NCBI GenBank assembly: GCA_964619955.1
Contig: CAZUJF010000032.1
Location: 1-62,541, forward strand
Length of the DNA: 62,541 nt
DNA from: JACQFK01 sp964619955
Lineage (GTDB): Bacteria > Planctomycetota > MHYJ01 > JACPRB01
Reading direction: 5' to 3'
In this document: positions 14,589 to 23,769 of the stretch, piece after piece
Layout of the letters: the number at the start of each line of letters is the position of its first letter
How positions within the stretch are numbered: the first letter of the stretch is position 1
Notes under the pieces: generated by a model
What the model was told of the DNA's origin: nothing
The model's input: only the letters and a program-made list of their open reading frames with translations
Database searches by the model: none
Made by a program: the position numbers and the translations under genes

Positions 14589-16241
14589 CTAAGGGACCTC
14601 GCAGTCCTTGTAGAAGCGATCCATCAGGAAATCGAGGCCCGCGAGGGAGATGCCGAAGTAGTCCTCGAGCGGCCGGGGCTTGGCGAAGTAGGCGTCGCGC
14701 AGCAGCTGGATCGTGTCCGCGCGGTAACGACCCCCGTCGAACGTCATCAGGAAGAACACGACCGCGCCGGCCCCGCGATAGTTCTTGGAAATGTCCCCGG
14801 AGTCCCAGGAGCCGGATTCGGAGAAGAGTTCGATCATGGCCCGCAGGGAGTGCTCCTTGTTGCCCCCCGCGCGGAGGCCCGTCCGGTACTGGGCCACCCG
14901 GCCGTTGTCCTTCAGGCCGCCCAGCCCCAGCGTCCCTCCCCGGAACTCGGCGTATTGCAGATAGACCGCCGCACCCTCCGTCAGCCAGGGCGGGCCGCCC
15001 CCGCCGTCCGACGACTCCCCGAGGATCTGGTGGGTGAGTTCGTGCTGCATGAGCCCGATGCTGAAGTCGCCCCGTCCGCTGCCGCCGTGGAAGAACGTGG
15101 CGTGTTTGCCGCCGGAATAGAAGCCCGCCGCCCAGTCGGTCGGGGGATTGGCGCTCGCCTTGAACTGCGCCTCCGTCCGGTAGAAGTTCACGAGCAGCCG
15201 CTTCTTCGTCGGCGCCATGCCGAAGATGAGCGACGCGCTCTTGCCCGGCGTCTTGCCCGCGAAGAAGAGGTCGTATTGCCGGAAGGCCTGCAGGTAGAAC
15301 GCCTCCATCCGGGCGAGCAGCTTGACGTTGACCTCGTAATCCGCCGTCGAGCTCAGCTCGAAATGTTCGCTCGGCAGCTTCCAGGGGTTCGAGACCTCCG
15401 CGTGCAGCTTGTTCAGGTCGGCGAGTTTCCCCCAGGACTTGCTTCCGGGGTCCCAGATCTCGCCGGCTTCGAGTTTCTCGCGCCCCTTGATCGGGATGTA
15501 GCCCCACTTGGGGTCCCAGGACAACCCCAGGCGGTGCTGCTCCTGGTCGAAGGGCCGCAGCCAGCGGCCGTCGACCCTGGCTTCGCCGAGGGCCCGGTGG
15601 GCGCGTTCGTTGTCGGGGTCCACCTGCAGGAGGAAGCGGTAGAGGTCGAAGGCGTAGCCGGGCTCGTTCGCCGCGAGGCACTTCTCCACGGCGCCGAAGA
15701 TCTGGGTGGTGAAGCGTTTGAGCAGCGCCTTGATCGGCGTCTCGACGAGCCCGGCGGATTTCTTCAGTTCGTCCGCCGCAGCCTCGGCATGGGCCACGCC
15801 CTTGAGCTCGGCCTCGAGCGCTTTCCGGTCGGCCTCATTGCCCGCGAGCAGGCCCTGGACGAGGACGCCGACCTTCTCCCGCAGCTCCGCGGGGGCGTAG
15901 GAGCGTTCCTTCATGACGGCGAGGATCTTGCGCACGTCCTCGACGGCGGCCTGGGTGCGGCCCTCGCGGTACTCGGTGACGGCCTCGCGGGCGGTGTCGC
16001 CTCCGCTGCGGGCGGCCTCCCGGGCGCGGCCGTCGCCGGCGGGCTTGGCGGGCGGGGGAATCTTCGCGAGGATCGCCTGGACGGTCTTGCGCTCCTCGGC
16101 GAGTTTTTCCTTCGCGCACCAGGCCTCGAGTTCCCGGAGCTGGGCGGGTCCGGTGGCGGCCTTCAGCAGATCCTCGAAGCGCGGCCGGGCTTCCGTGGGC
16201 TTGGTCTGCAGGAGCAGGAGCAGGAGCAGGAAAGGCATCAT
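14589..16241 (-). CDS. secreted gluzincin-like metallopeptidase, unknown substrate
   Basis: A 550-residue protein with a signal peptide ('MMPFLLLLLLLQTKPTEA'). The first half is helical and charged. A TPR-like section ('CLAANEPGYAFDLYRFLLQVDPDNERAH', shown here as the region around residues 190-220) precedes a peptidase-MA/DUF1570-like domain with His400-Glu-Leu-Thr-His404 and the third ligand Glu422 in 'WLTEGAAVYLQY'. These residues would bind zinc and cleave a protein or peptide outside the cytoplasm. Such proteins are common in Planctomycetota, with no known substrate. It lies downstream of recQ (37-nt gap) on the same strand; I see no promoter between them. Confidence 0.75.
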   Translation of the reverse strand: MMPFLLLLLLLQTKPTEARPRFEDLLKAATGPAQLRELEAWCAKEKLAEERKTVQAILAKIPPPAKPAGDGRAREAARSGGDTAREAVTEYREGRTQAAVEDVRKILAVMKERSYAPAELREKVGVLVQGLLAGNEADRKALEAELKGVAHAEAAADELKKSAGLVETPIKALLKRFTTQIFGAVEKCLAANEPGYAFDLYRFLLQVDPDNERAHRALGEARVDGRWLRPFDQEQHRLGLSWDPKWGYIPIKGREKLEAGEIWDPGSKSWGKLADLNKLHAEVSNPWKLPSEHFELSSTADYEVNVKLLARMEAFYLQAFRQYDLFFAGKTPGKSASLIFGMAPTKKRLLVNFYRTEAQFKASANPPTDWAAGFYSGGKHATFFHGGSGRGDFSIGLMQHELTHQILGESSDGGGGPPWLTEGAAVYLQYAEFRGGTLGLGGLKDNGRVAQYRTGLRAGGNKEHSLRAMIELFSESGSWDSGDISKNYRGAGAVVFFLMTFDGGRYRADTIQLLRDAYFAKPRPLEDYFGISLAGLDFLMDRFYKDCEVP

Positions 16242-16278
16242 GAATGAGACACCGACGACGCCCCTATTATGACCTGCT

Positions 16279-18105
16279 TCAGACCGATTTGAGGACCTTC
16301 AGGAAGGCGTCGCCGTAGGCTTCGAGTTTGGCGAAGCCGATGCCGTGGACCTTGAGCAGCCCGTCCTTGTCTTTCGGACGGAGCCGGGACATCTCGCGCA
16401 GCGTCCGGTCGCTGAAGACCATGAACGCCGGGCGGCCCTCCTCGTCGGAGATCCGGCGGCGCAGATCCCGGAGGCGCTGGAAGAGGTCGCGGGCGTCGCC
16501 CTCGAGCGGCGCCGCCTCGCCGGCGGCCTTGCGCTCCTCCGCCGTGCGGCGGCCCGACGCCTTCTTCGCGGGGCGCGGCGGCCTCGAGCCGGTCGTTCCG
16601 TAGAGCGAGACGCCTTCCAGCCCCCGCATGACCTGGGCGCCCTTCGGGGTCACCCTCAGGACCCCGTATTCGCCCTCGACGTAGAGCACCCCCTGGTCCA
16701 CGAGCTGGTTCAACCAGGAGGTGAGCGTGCGGATCTCCTTCCCGGCGAAGCTTCCGAAGACGCTGCAGTCCTGGTGGTTCCTCGCCTTGACCCGGTCGCT
16801 CGCGAGGCCGCTGAGGACCTCGGCGACGTAGACGGGACCAAACCGCTGGTCGAGGACGAGGATGCCTGCGAGCAGCCCGCGCGCGATCTCGTTCGAGTCG
16901 GGCAGGGCGCCGAGCAGCCCGAGGCAGACGTCGCAGGCCCCGCAGCCCGCGCGGTCCCAGGCCTGGCCGAAATACTCCACGAGCCGCCGGTGCCGGCAGC
17001 GGGCGTCGCGGCAGAAGCCGTACATGTCGCCGAGCATGCGCAGCTTGGTCTCCGGATCGCTGGGCTCGTTCTTCGAGATGATGGAATGCCAGAGCTGGTA
17101 GTCGGCGCCGGAGTAGAAGAGCACGCAGTCGGCGGGCTGTCCGTCGCGCCCGGCGCGGCCCGTCTCCTGCTGATAGTGCTCGATGGACTTCGGCATCGCG
17201 GCGTGCAGGACGTAGCGGATGTCGGCGCGGTCGATGCCCATGCCGAAGGCGACGGTGGCGACGACGACGTCCACCTCGCCGGTGATGAAGCGGTCCTGGG
17301 CTTTCGTGCGCTCCTCGTCCCCCAGGCCCGCGTGATAGGCCTCCGCGCGCACGCCCTCTTTCTGCAGGCCCTCGCAGATCGAGTCGACGTCCGCGCGGCG
17401 GATGCAGTAGACGATGCCCGCCTGGCCCGCGCGCTTCTGCACCTCGCCGAGCACGTCCTGGAAGGCGTCGTCCCGCGGGAGGGCGAGGTAGCGCAGGTTG
17501 GGGCGGAAGAAGTCGCCGACGAGGATCTCGGGGGTCTGGAGGCCGAGCTGGCTGACGATGTCCTCCCGCACGCGGGGCGTCGCCGTCGCGGTGAAGGCAT
17601 GGATGGGGACGCCCGGGTACTCGCGTTTGAGCCGGCCGAGTTCGCGGTAGTCGCCGCGGAAGTCGTGGCCCCAGTGGCTGATGCAGTGGGCCTCGTCGAT
17701 GGCGAAGGCGCCGATCTGCGCCGGATCGATGAGTTCCGCGAAGTCGCCGGCGCTGAAGCGTTCGGGGGCGACGAAGACGAGTTTGTACTGGCTGCGGGCG
17801 ATGCCGGCGCGGACGCGGTGGCGGTCCCCGGAGTCGAGGCTGGAATTGAGGAAGGCGGCGGGGACGTTGCGCGAGAGCAGGCGGTCGACCTGGTCCTTCA
17901 TGAGGGAGATGAGCGGGGAGACGACGACGGTGGTCTTTCCGGAGAGCAGGGCGGGGGCCTGGTAGCAGAGCGATTTTCCGCCGCCGGTGGGGAGCACGAC
18001 GAGGGCGTCGCGTCCGTCGAGGGCGGCCTGCATGGCCTCGCGCTGCAGGGGTCTGAGGGTGTCGTAGCCCCAGGTTTTCCGGACGATGTCCTGCAGCGGA
18101 TCCAT
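16279..18105 (-). CDS. recQ: ATP-dependent DNA helicase RecQ
   Basis: A 608-residue RecQ of full length. It has the Walker A loop 'LPTGGGKSLCYQAP', the DEAH box in 'FAIDEAHCISHWGHDFR', the helicase C domain ('GIDRADIRYVLHAAMP', 'QETGRAGRDG'), the RQC zinc cysteines ('CRDARCRHRRL', 'CGACDVC') and a C-terminal HRDC domain. It unwinds DNA 3' to 5' in recombination repair and at stalled forks. The HRDC region ('LKVHGIGFAKLEAYGDAFL') is complete. It is divergent from a small gene and rnd, which also carries an HRDC domain. Confidence 0.96.
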   Translation of the reverse strand: MDPLQDIVRKTWGYDTLRPLQREAMQAALDGRDALVVLPTGGGKSLCYQAPALLSGKTTVVVSPLISLMKDQVDRLLSRNVPAAFLNSSLDSGDRHRVRAGIARSQYKLVFVAPERFSAGDFAELIDPAQIGAFAIDEAHCISHWGHDFRGDYRELGRLKREYPGVPIHAFTATATPRVREDIVSQLGLQTPEILVGDFFRPNLRYLALPRDDAFQDVLGEVQKRAGQAGIVYCIRRADVDSICEGLQKEGVRAEAYHAGLGDEERTKAQDRFITGEVDVVVATVAFGMGIDRADIRYVLHAAMPKSIEHYQQETGRAGRDGQPADCVLFYSGADYQLWHSIISKNEPSDPETKLRMLGDMYGFCRDARCRHRRLVEYFGQAWDRAGCGACDVCLGLLGALPDSNEIARGLLAGILVLDQRFGPVYVAEVLSGLASDRVKARNHQDCSVFGSFAGKEIRTLTSWLNQLVDQGVLYVEGEYGVLRVTPKGAQVMRGLEGVSLYGTTGSRPPRPAKKASGRRTAEERKAAGEAAPLEGDARDLFQRLRDLRRRISDEEGRPAFMVFSDRTLREMSRLRPKDKDGLLKVHGIGFAKLEAYGDAFLKVLKSV

Positions 18106-18166
18106 GAGGGCGCATGGTAGCGCCGTTTATTGACGCGCCCTAACAAAAGGAGCTAAATGGAGCGCC

Positions 18167-18532
18167 TTGGGCATCCCGCATTTCAAACTTCCGGTGAACA
18201 TCCCGCACGCGGCGCAGGTGGCCGTGCGGGTGCGTTATCACCTGCACGGGATCTGCGTGGCGGAGGAGCTGACGGCGAAGCTGGTGGAGCTCCTCGATCC
18301 GTGGCGGCACGGGGAGGACAATCCGACCCCCGAGCAGGCGCCGCGGCTGGTGGAGGACGCCGCGGGGCTGGCGCGCGAGATCGTCGCGGAGATCGAGCGG
18401 ACGAAGTCGGGCCACGACCGCGTGGGCCAGTCGATCCGGAACCTCTTCGAATGTCTGGGGCTGGGGGAGGAGGGGGCGCTGATCTCGCTCCGGGCGGGGG
18501 AGAACCCCGACTCCCTGCTGCGGCCGACATGA
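18167..18532 (+). CDS. hypothetical protein upstream of rnd
   Basis: About 121 residues, mostly helical and charged ('VRVRYHLHGICVAEELTAKL', 'APRLVEDAAGLAREIVAEIE'), of no family I recognise. The only start in frame is TTG 18167, 14 nt after the ribosome site. A perfect AAAGGAG instead sits 4-5 nt before an ATG at 18157, which is in another frame (+1). Either the TTG is used, or ribosomes shift frame within the first codons, or the sequence carries an indel. The stop overlaps the rnd start (ATGA), so the two genes are translationally coupled. Confidence 0.6.
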   Translation: MGIPHFKLPVNIPHAAQVAVRVRYHLHGICVAEELTAKLVELLDPWRHGEDNPTPEQAPRLVEDAAGLAREIVAEIERTKSGHDRVGQSIRNLFECLGLGEEGALISLRAGENPDSLLRPT

Positions 18533-19668
18533 GCACGCCCGCCCCCGCCCGATGGATCCGGACGCCGGCCGAACTGGCCGAGCTGGCCGGCATCCTCATG
18601 AAGGCCGGCACGGTCGCGGTCGACACGGAATCGGACAGCTTCTTCCATTACTTCGAGAAGGTCTGCCTGCTGCAGTTCGCGGACGGGGAGGGGAATTCCT
18701 GGCTGGTGGATCCCCTGGCGGTGAAGGACATGTCGGCGCTGTCTCCCGTGATGGCGTCGCCGGAGGTCGAGAAGCTCTTCCACGGCGGCGAGAACGACAT
18801 CGGGCTGCTGAAGCGGGACTTCAAGTTCGAGTTCGCGCGGGTCTACGACACGCAGGCGGCGGCGCGCTTCTGCGGGCGCCAGGAGCTGGGGCTGCAGGCG
18901 TTGCTGGACAAGGAATTCGGGATCCGCCTGTCGAAGGTGCATCAGCGGACGGACTGGTCGCGGCGGCCGCTGGATCCCGGGCAGCTGGCGTACGCGGCGG
19001 AGGATGTGCGGCATCTGCGGAAGCTGCGGGACCGGCTGCTGGAGGATCTGGTCCGGCGGGGCCGGGAGGCCTGGGCGCGGGAGGAGGGGGACGCGCTGGG
19101 GGCGATGGGGGCGGCGGCGGTCCGGGATCCGGCGGACTTCCTGAAGGCCAAGGGCGCGAAGGATCTGGGTCCGAAGGCGCAGCTGGCGCTGCGGGAGCTC
19201 TTCCGGCTGCGGGAGGGCTGGGCGCAGCGGGCGGATCTGCCGCTCTTCAAGATCGTGGGGGACGAGGCGCTGGTGACGATCGCGGGGCGCCGTCCGACGA
19301 ACATCGAGGGGCTGCGGGGCATCCGGGGGCTCGGGCCTCGGCTGGTGGACTGGCGGGGGCACGAGATTCTGGCGGCTTTGCAGCGGTCGGAGTCGCCATC
19401 GGTGGAGCCGATCGCCAAGCGGGAGTTCGCCCCGCGGATCCGTCGTTCCACGGCGGCCTGCCTGCTGATGGATCGTCTGAAGGGGTGGCGTCACGAGGTG
19501 GCGCCCCGCGTCGAATTGGAGGCGGGGGTGGTGCTGCCGCAGCGGCTGATCGAGGCGATTGCGGACGTGATGCCGAAGGACCTTGAGGGCCTGGCGGCCG
19601 TCCCGGGCATCCGTCGCTGGCGCCTGGAAGCCTTCGGCCCCGACCTCTCCAAACTCCTCCGTCCCTGA
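18529..19668 (+). CDS. rnd: ribonuclease D
   Basis: A 379-residue DEDDy exonuclease. The first motif is Asp32-Thr-Glu34 ('VAVDTESDSFFHYFEK'), the second is near 'LFHGGENDIGLLKRDFKF', and the third is the 'YAAEDVRHLRKL' region with Tyr/Asp. A C-terminal HRDC-like region follows ('IKLF'-less, with 'EGLRGIRGLGPRLVDWRG' and 'LEGLAAVPGIRRW'). It trims tRNA and other structured RNA 3' ends. It starts at ATG 18529, overlapping the upstream stop. A perfect 64-nt palindrome begins 3 nt after its stop. Confidence 0.92.
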   Translation: MSTPAPARWIRTPAELAELAGILMKAGTVAVDTESDSFFHYFEKVCLLQFADGEGNSWLVDPLAVKDMSALSPVMASPEVEKLFHGGENDIGLLKRDFKFEFARVYDTQAAARFCGRQELGLQALLDKEFGIRLSKVHQRTDWSRRPLDPGQLAYAAEDVRHLRKLRDRLLEDLVRRGREAWAREEGDALGAMGAAAVRDPADFLKAKGAKDLGPKAQLALRELFRLREGWAQRADLPLFKIVGDEALVTIAGRRPTNIEGLRGIRGLGPRLVDWRGHEILAALQRSESPSVEPIAKREFAPRIRRSTAACLLMDRLKGWRHEVAPRVELEAGVVLPQRLIEAIADVMPKDLEGLAAVPGIRRWRLEAFGPDLSKLLRP

Positions 19669-19670
19669 CG

Positions 19671-19734
19671 AAAAAAACAGCCCGTCTGTTTTGTCGAGTC
19701 CCGGGACTCGACAAAACAGACGGGCTGTTTTTTT
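19671..19734. terminator. perfect 64-nt palindrome terminator (family copy D)
   Basis: A fully self-complementary sequence, two 32-nt arms with no unpaired loop, and AAAAAAA/TTTTTTT at its ends. It separates convergent rnd and an esterase-like gene and contains part of the latter's stop codon. The arm contains CAGCCCGTCTGTTTTGTCGA, close to copies B and C. Confidence 0.9.
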
Positions 19735-20512
19735 ACGGGGGGGTGAGGTAGGTGAGGGCTGGGGCCAGGGCGGCGGAGGGCGGGGGGCTGTGGCCCAGGC
19801 CGGGCACCTCGAAGAGCCGGACCTGCTTGAACCCCTCCTTCTTGAAGCCCAGTTCGAACACCGCCCGCGTGTTCTTCAGATTGAAGTCCTTCTCGCCCGT
19901 CATCAGCGCAAAACGCCCCGTCGCCTTGGCGATCTTGAGCGCCTCGTCCACCGGGATGTACCCGAGCGGCCAGGATTTGCCCGCTTCCGAGGGGATGTCC
20001 TTGTAGAAGTTCACCCCGCAGAGCGGCAGCACCCCGGGGAAAAGGTCCGCATACGCCACCCCCAGCATGCTCGCCACCCGCGCCCCGCCCGAGAAGCCCG
20101 AGATGATGACTCGGTCCGGATCGACGTCGAAGCGCCGCTGCCCGTTGAAACAGGCGTCGACGGCCAGACGGAAGCGGTCGAAGATGTTCCGGCTGTTGCC
20201 CGCCCGGTACGGCGCCAGCGCGATCAGCCTGTGCTTCTCCAGGACCTCCGCGTATTCCGCCGGCAGCCCCGGCGAATCGTCGGCGCTGATGTAGATGAAG
20301 AGGCCCCAGCGGGCCCTGGGGGCGTAGGACTTCGGCAGCAGCAGCCGGAACTTCTCCTTCGACACATCATAGGGGCCCGCGTTCTCCCGGGATCGAAAGC
20401 GGGCCTTGAGCTCGTCCGCATCGCTGTGGGGCGGCGATTTCTCGAAGACGATGTCCTGGGCCCCCGGCGGGAGGGCGGCCTGCGCGAGCGCCATCAGCAG
20501 GGCGATCATCAT
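19733..20512 (-). CDS. secreted alpha/beta-hydrolase, esterase-like
   Basis: A 259-residue protein with a short signal peptide ('MMIALLMALAQAAL'). The nucleophile elbow is Gly-Phe-Ser-Gly-Gly in 'DRVIISGFSGGARVASML'; the His end of the triad is likely in 'VPGLGHSPPPS' and the acid in 'LMTGEKDFNLKNT'. The pattern resembles PHB-depolymerase/feruloyl-esterase-type hydrolases common in Planctomycetota. The substrate is unknown. The start at 20512 (or the adjacent Met, 20509) is chosen by the signal peptide; no strong ribosome site is seen. The stop codon is embedded in palindrome D. Confidence 0.8.
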   Translation of the reverse strand: MMIALLMALAQAALPPGAQDIVFEKSPPHSDADELKARFRSRENAGPYDVSKEKFRLLLPKSYAPRARWGLFIYISADDSPGLPAEYAEVLEKHRLIALAPYRAGNSRNIFDRFRLAVDACFNGQRRFDVDPDRVIISGFSGGARVASMLGVAYADLFPGVLPLCGVNFYKDIPSEAGKSWPLGYIPVDEALKIAKATGRFALMTGEKDFNLKNTRAVFELGFKKEGFKQVRLFEVPGLGHSPPPSAALAPALTYLTPP

Positions 20513-20605
20513 CCATACGCTACACCGGCCTCCCCCGGACCCGGCAGGATTTCGTGTCCCGGGCCCCCGGGCCTGTGATAGGGTGTCCGGACCCGGAGGG
20601 AAATC

Positions 20606-21136
20606 ATGATGCTGAGACTGAGCCTGCCCCTCGTACTGGCCGCCGCGGGCTGCTCCGCCCCGATCGTGGCGTGGGCCGACCACGATGAGACGGTCTCCTG
20701 GCCCAAGATCAAGACCTGGGCCTGGTATCCCGAACCCGGGGACGCCGCCTCGACGGGCGGCATCCTCGAAGTGAACTACAAGCGGGTCCGCAACGCCATC
20801 GCCGAGAACCTGTTCGAACGCGGCGGCCGCCTCGCGCCCTTCGAGCAGGCGGACGTCCTCGTGGCCTTCCACGCCATGGTCGGCGGGATGGAGGAGGAGA
20901 AGGCCCGGCGGGTGGCCTTCGGCTACACGGCGGGGCCCGCCCCCGCGCCCGGTCGCCAGATCGGGGAGGGCACCCTCATCATCGACCTCGTCTCGAACAC
21001 CCAGCCGCCCCGTCTGATCTGGCACGGAGTCGCGTCCGGTGCCGTCACCCGCGGCCTGTCCGCGGAAGAGACGGTGGCGCGCATCGAGGAGGCGGTCCGG
21101 GCCGTCCTCCAGCTCTACCCCCCGGGGAAACCCTAG
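20606..21136 (+). CDS. DUF4136-type lipoprotein
   Basis: A 176-residue protein with a lipobox (Leu-Ala-Ala-Ala-Gly-Cys16), predicted membrane-anchored. The body ('WPKIKTWAWYPEPGD', 'RVRNAIAENLFERGG', 'FEQADVLVAFHAMVGG', 'GTLIIDLVSNTQPPRLIWHGVA', 'ARIEEAVRAVLQLYPP') follows the DUF4136 layout, a domain of unknown function found in many envelope lipoproteins. GGAGGG precedes the ATG. The next gene starts 1 nt after its stop, so they form an operon. Confidence 0.8.
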   Translation: MMLRLSLPLVLAAAGCSAPIVAWADHDETVSWPKIKTWAWYPEPGDAASTGGILEVNYKRVRNAIAENLFERGGRLAPFEQADVLVAFHAMVGGMEEEKARRVAFGYTAGPAPAPGRQIGEGTLIIDLVSNTQPPRLIWHGVASGAVTRGLSAEETVARIEEAVRAVLQLYPPGKP

Positions 21137-21137
21137 G

Positions 21138-22241
21138 GTGGACCTGGCCGGGAGCCTCGCCCGGGCGCTGTCCAGACTGGTGTCCGCCACGCTGAGCGAT
21201 CCCTCCGGCGGAGACCTCCGCCGCGTCACGATCCGGCCCCTGGCGCTGAAGGGCAGGCGCGTCTTCCAGTTCGAGTCGCAGCGGGGCGCCCAGGCGCTGC
21301 ACCGAAACCTCGACGAACGGGCGGCCTTGGACGAACTCGTCCTCCTCTTGAAAACGTTCCGGCAGGCGCACTTCGCGACCGAGGATCGCGATCTGCACTA
21401 CGTCGCCGGCCGCCTCTCGGAACGGCCCGCGAAGCGGGCTCCGGCCCAGGCCTCGCATGACCGCTCCAAGCGCCGGCTGATCGCGGAAGGCGCCCCGGTG
21501 GCCTTTCTCCAGCGCCTCGGGGTCATGAACCGCGAGGGGCGGGTGCTCGCCGCGAAGCAGGACAAGTTCCGGCAGATGAACCGCTACCTGGAGTTCGTGG
21601 ACGACATCCTCGACGAGCTTCCCGAGGGGCCGATCCGCGTGGTGGACTTCGGGTGCGGAAAATCGTACCTGACGTTCGCCCTCCATCATTTCCTGCGCGG
21701 CGTGCGCGGGCGGGAGGTGGAACTCGTCGGGCTGGATCTGAAGCGGGAGGTCGTCGAAGACTGCGCCGCGATCGCGCGGGACCTGAAGTGCGAGGGGCTG
21801 CGCTTCGAAGTCGGCGACATCGCGGGGTTCCGCGGCTTCGAGCGCGCGGACCTGGTGGTGTCGCTGCATGCCTGCGACACCGCGACCGACGAGGCGCTGG
21901 CGAGGGCGGTGGCCTGGCAGTCGGCGGCGATCCTGGCCGTGCCCTGCTGCCAGCACGAGGTGGCCAAGGAGATCCGGAACGAGGTCCAGACCCCTCTCCT
22001 GAGGCACGGCATCCTGAAGGAGCGGATCGCGTCGCTCGTCACGGATGCGCTGCGGGCGGAATTGCTGGAACTGGCGGGCTATGCGGTGCAGGTCGTCGAG
22101 TTCATCGACACGGAGCATACGCCGAAAAACCTCATGATCCGGGCGGTCCGGCGGGGTTCCGCCCAGGATCCCGCCGCGTATCGGGCGTTCCGGGACGCCT
22201 GGGGCGCCCATCCCACGCTGGCCCGGCTGCTGTCGCTTTAG
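21138..22241 (+). CDS. SAM-dependent methyltransferase (Methyltransf_32-like)
   Basis: A 367-residue protein starting at GTG 21138. A class I methyltransferase domain begins near residue 165 with 'IRVVDFGCGKSYLTFALHHF', followed by the acidic strand end 'VELVGLDLKREVVEDC', then 'VVSLHACDTATDEALARA' and 'AVPCCQHEVA'. The HACDxATD and PCCQH motifs are typical of the PF13679 group, which includes RNA and protein methylases; the substrate is unknown. The N-terminal ~150 residues ('RRVTIRPLALKGRRVFQFE') may be a substrate-binding domain. It follows the lipoprotein gene with a 1-nt gap and overlaps the converging beta-propeller gene by 4 nt. Confidence 0.85.
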   Translation: MDLAGSLARALSRLVSATLSDPSGGDLRRVTIRPLALKGRRVFQFESQRGAQALHRNLDERAALDELVLLLKTFRQAHFATEDRDLHYVAGRLSERPAKRAPAQASHDRSKRRLIAEGAPVAFLQRLGVMNREGRVLAAKQDKFRQMNRYLEFVDDILDELPEGPIRVVDFGCGKSYLTFALHHFLRGVRGREVELVGLDLKREVVEDCAAIARDLKCEGLRFEVGDIAGFRGFERADLVVSLHACDTATDEALARAVAWQSAAILAVPCCQHEVAKEIRNEVQTPLLRHGILKERIASLVTDALRAELLELAGYAVQVVEFIDTEHTPKNLMIRAVRRGSAQDPAAYRAFRDAWGAHPTLARLLSL

Positions 22242-23719
22242 GAGATCGAGAGGATCTTCCGCCAGATCTCGCTGCCGATCTGGGCGACCAGCGCGACCTG
22301 GGTCCCGGCCTCGTTGAAGACAAACGGACTCCAGGCCTTCATCGGGCCATGATAATTGTCCCCCGCCCGGATGCCGGACTCCTCCCCCCGGCGCGCCTTG
22401 TAGATCAGCGTCCGGCCGTCCGGCGAAAAGAGGGGCTCGTCGGACCCGTCCATCAGATCGCCTGGAGTCCCGTCCAGGAAGATCCGCCCGCCTTCCCCCC
22501 AGGCCAGCTTCGAGCCGTCCCGGTTCAGCACCAGGGGCCCGATCCGCTCGCGGGTTTCCCGGACGAGCACTCCGCGGTTGTAGAGCCGGTACCCCCCGCC
22601 TTTCTTGAGGACCCAGGCCGCCGCCGCACCTTCCTCGGCGGCCGCGAGACGGAACAGGAGGTCCCCCCGCTCGGACTCCTCGCCGTTGACGACGACGAAC
22701 TGGTCCTGGCCGTCCCGCGCGCCGTAGGCGAGCAGCGAGCCGTCCCGGCTCATCAGGGGACTGCCGACATCCTCATACGCCCTGCCCGCCCGGTGGTCCT
22801 GGACCAGCACCTGGAGGCCCTGCTGCACCGCCACGTAGGCCACCCGCCGTCCGTCCGGGCTGAATTCGATCCCCAGGCAGCCCTCGAATTTCGGCCCGGC
22901 CTCGCCGTCGACGACCACCCGGCAGCCGCCGTCGGCAAATGCCGCGTAGGCCATGCGCTTGCCGTCCGCGCTGAACGTCACCCGGAACGGCTCCCCGTGA
23001 TCCGCCGGGGCCTTGCCGTTGATGAAGAGCGAGCGGCGCACCCCGTCCTCGCTCGCGATGCACACCAGACGGGTGCCGTCCGGACTCCAGATCAGGTCGT
23101 CGATGCGCGGATGCGTGGGTCCCGGCTCTCCCGCCAGAAAGACCCGCGAGCCGCCCCCGACGGAGAGGTCCCCGGCGTACGCGAAGACCCCCTGGCGGCT
23201 CCAGGCCGCCTTCTTGATGGACATCAGCGTCGGCCCGGGTTTCCCGTTCAGCACCATCCGCACGAGCTTGAGACGCGGTTCGGTCGGGTGGGGGACCGGT
23301 TCCGGGTGGGCCTCGCCCAGGCCGTCGGGGCTGAGGTGGAACCTCCCTCCGGCGAGTTCGCCGGCCAGCTGGCCGTTCACGACGAGATGCAGGACGCGTT
23401 CGAAGATACGGTGTCCGCCGGCCTCCTTGGACCTCAGATCCGGATCCTCGCCGACGTAGGCCCACATCGTCCCGCGATCCGAACACTGGAACTGGCCGAC
23501 GGTCTTGAACTCCGGGCCGACGCCGTCGTTCATCACCGCGCAGTGGCGTTCCACGGGGTCCGCGTCCGGTTCCTCCACCGGAGCCACGAACGGCACCGTT
23601 CCGGAGTACAGGACGCGATCGAGCGCGGGGCTCACCAGGGGGCCGGGGCCGGGACAGCCTTCCAGCGTCTTGGGGAACGTGGAGAGGCGTTCCTCCGTGA
23701 ATACCGCATTTGACGACAT
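22238..23719 (-). CDS. TolB/WD40-like beta-propeller protein
   Basis: About 493 residues built of repeated blades with 'SPDG(T/R)xL(V/A)Y' cores ('WSPDGTRLVCIA', 'FSADGKRMAYAAF', 'FSPDGRRVAYVAV', 'MSRDGSLLAYGA', 'LNRDGSKLAWGE', 'FSPDGRTLIYKA') interleaved with 'VVNGxxxxx' strands. This predicts a six- to eight-bladed propeller, often a binding or sensing scaffold. No signal peptide is seen, so it may be cytoplasmic or start elsewhere. The Met at 23719 is preferred to 23746 because the extra residues overlap the divergent promoter region. No catalytic motif is visible. Confidence 0.75.
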   Translation of the reverse strand: MSSNAVFTEERLSTFPKTLEGCPGPGPLVSPALDRVLYSGTVPFVAPVEEPDADPVERHCAVMNDGVGPEFKTVGQFQCSDRGTMWAYVGEDPDLRSKEAGGHRIFERVLHLVVNGQLAGELAGGRFHLSPDGLGEAHPEPVPHPTEPRLKLVRMVLNGKPGPTLMSIKKAAWSRQGVFAYAGDLSVGGGSRVFLAGEPGPTHPRIDDLIWSPDGTRLVCIASEDGVRRSLFINGKAPADHGEPFRVTFSADGKRMAYAAFADGGCRVVVDGEAGPKFEGCLGIEFSPDGRRVAYVAVQQGLQVLVQDHRAGRAYEDVGSPLMSRDGSLLAYGARDGQDQFVVVNGEESERGDLLFRLAAAEEGAAAAWVLKKGGGYRLYNRGVLVRETRERIGPLVLNRDGSKLAWGEGGRIFLDGTPGDLMDGSDEPLFSPDGRTLIYKARRGEESGIRAGDNYHGPMKAWSPFVFNEAGTQVALVAQIGSEIWRKILSIS

Positions 23720-23769
23720 CGGTCGGTTATAGTAGACGTCCGACACGCGTTGCTGAAGGAGAATCGCTC

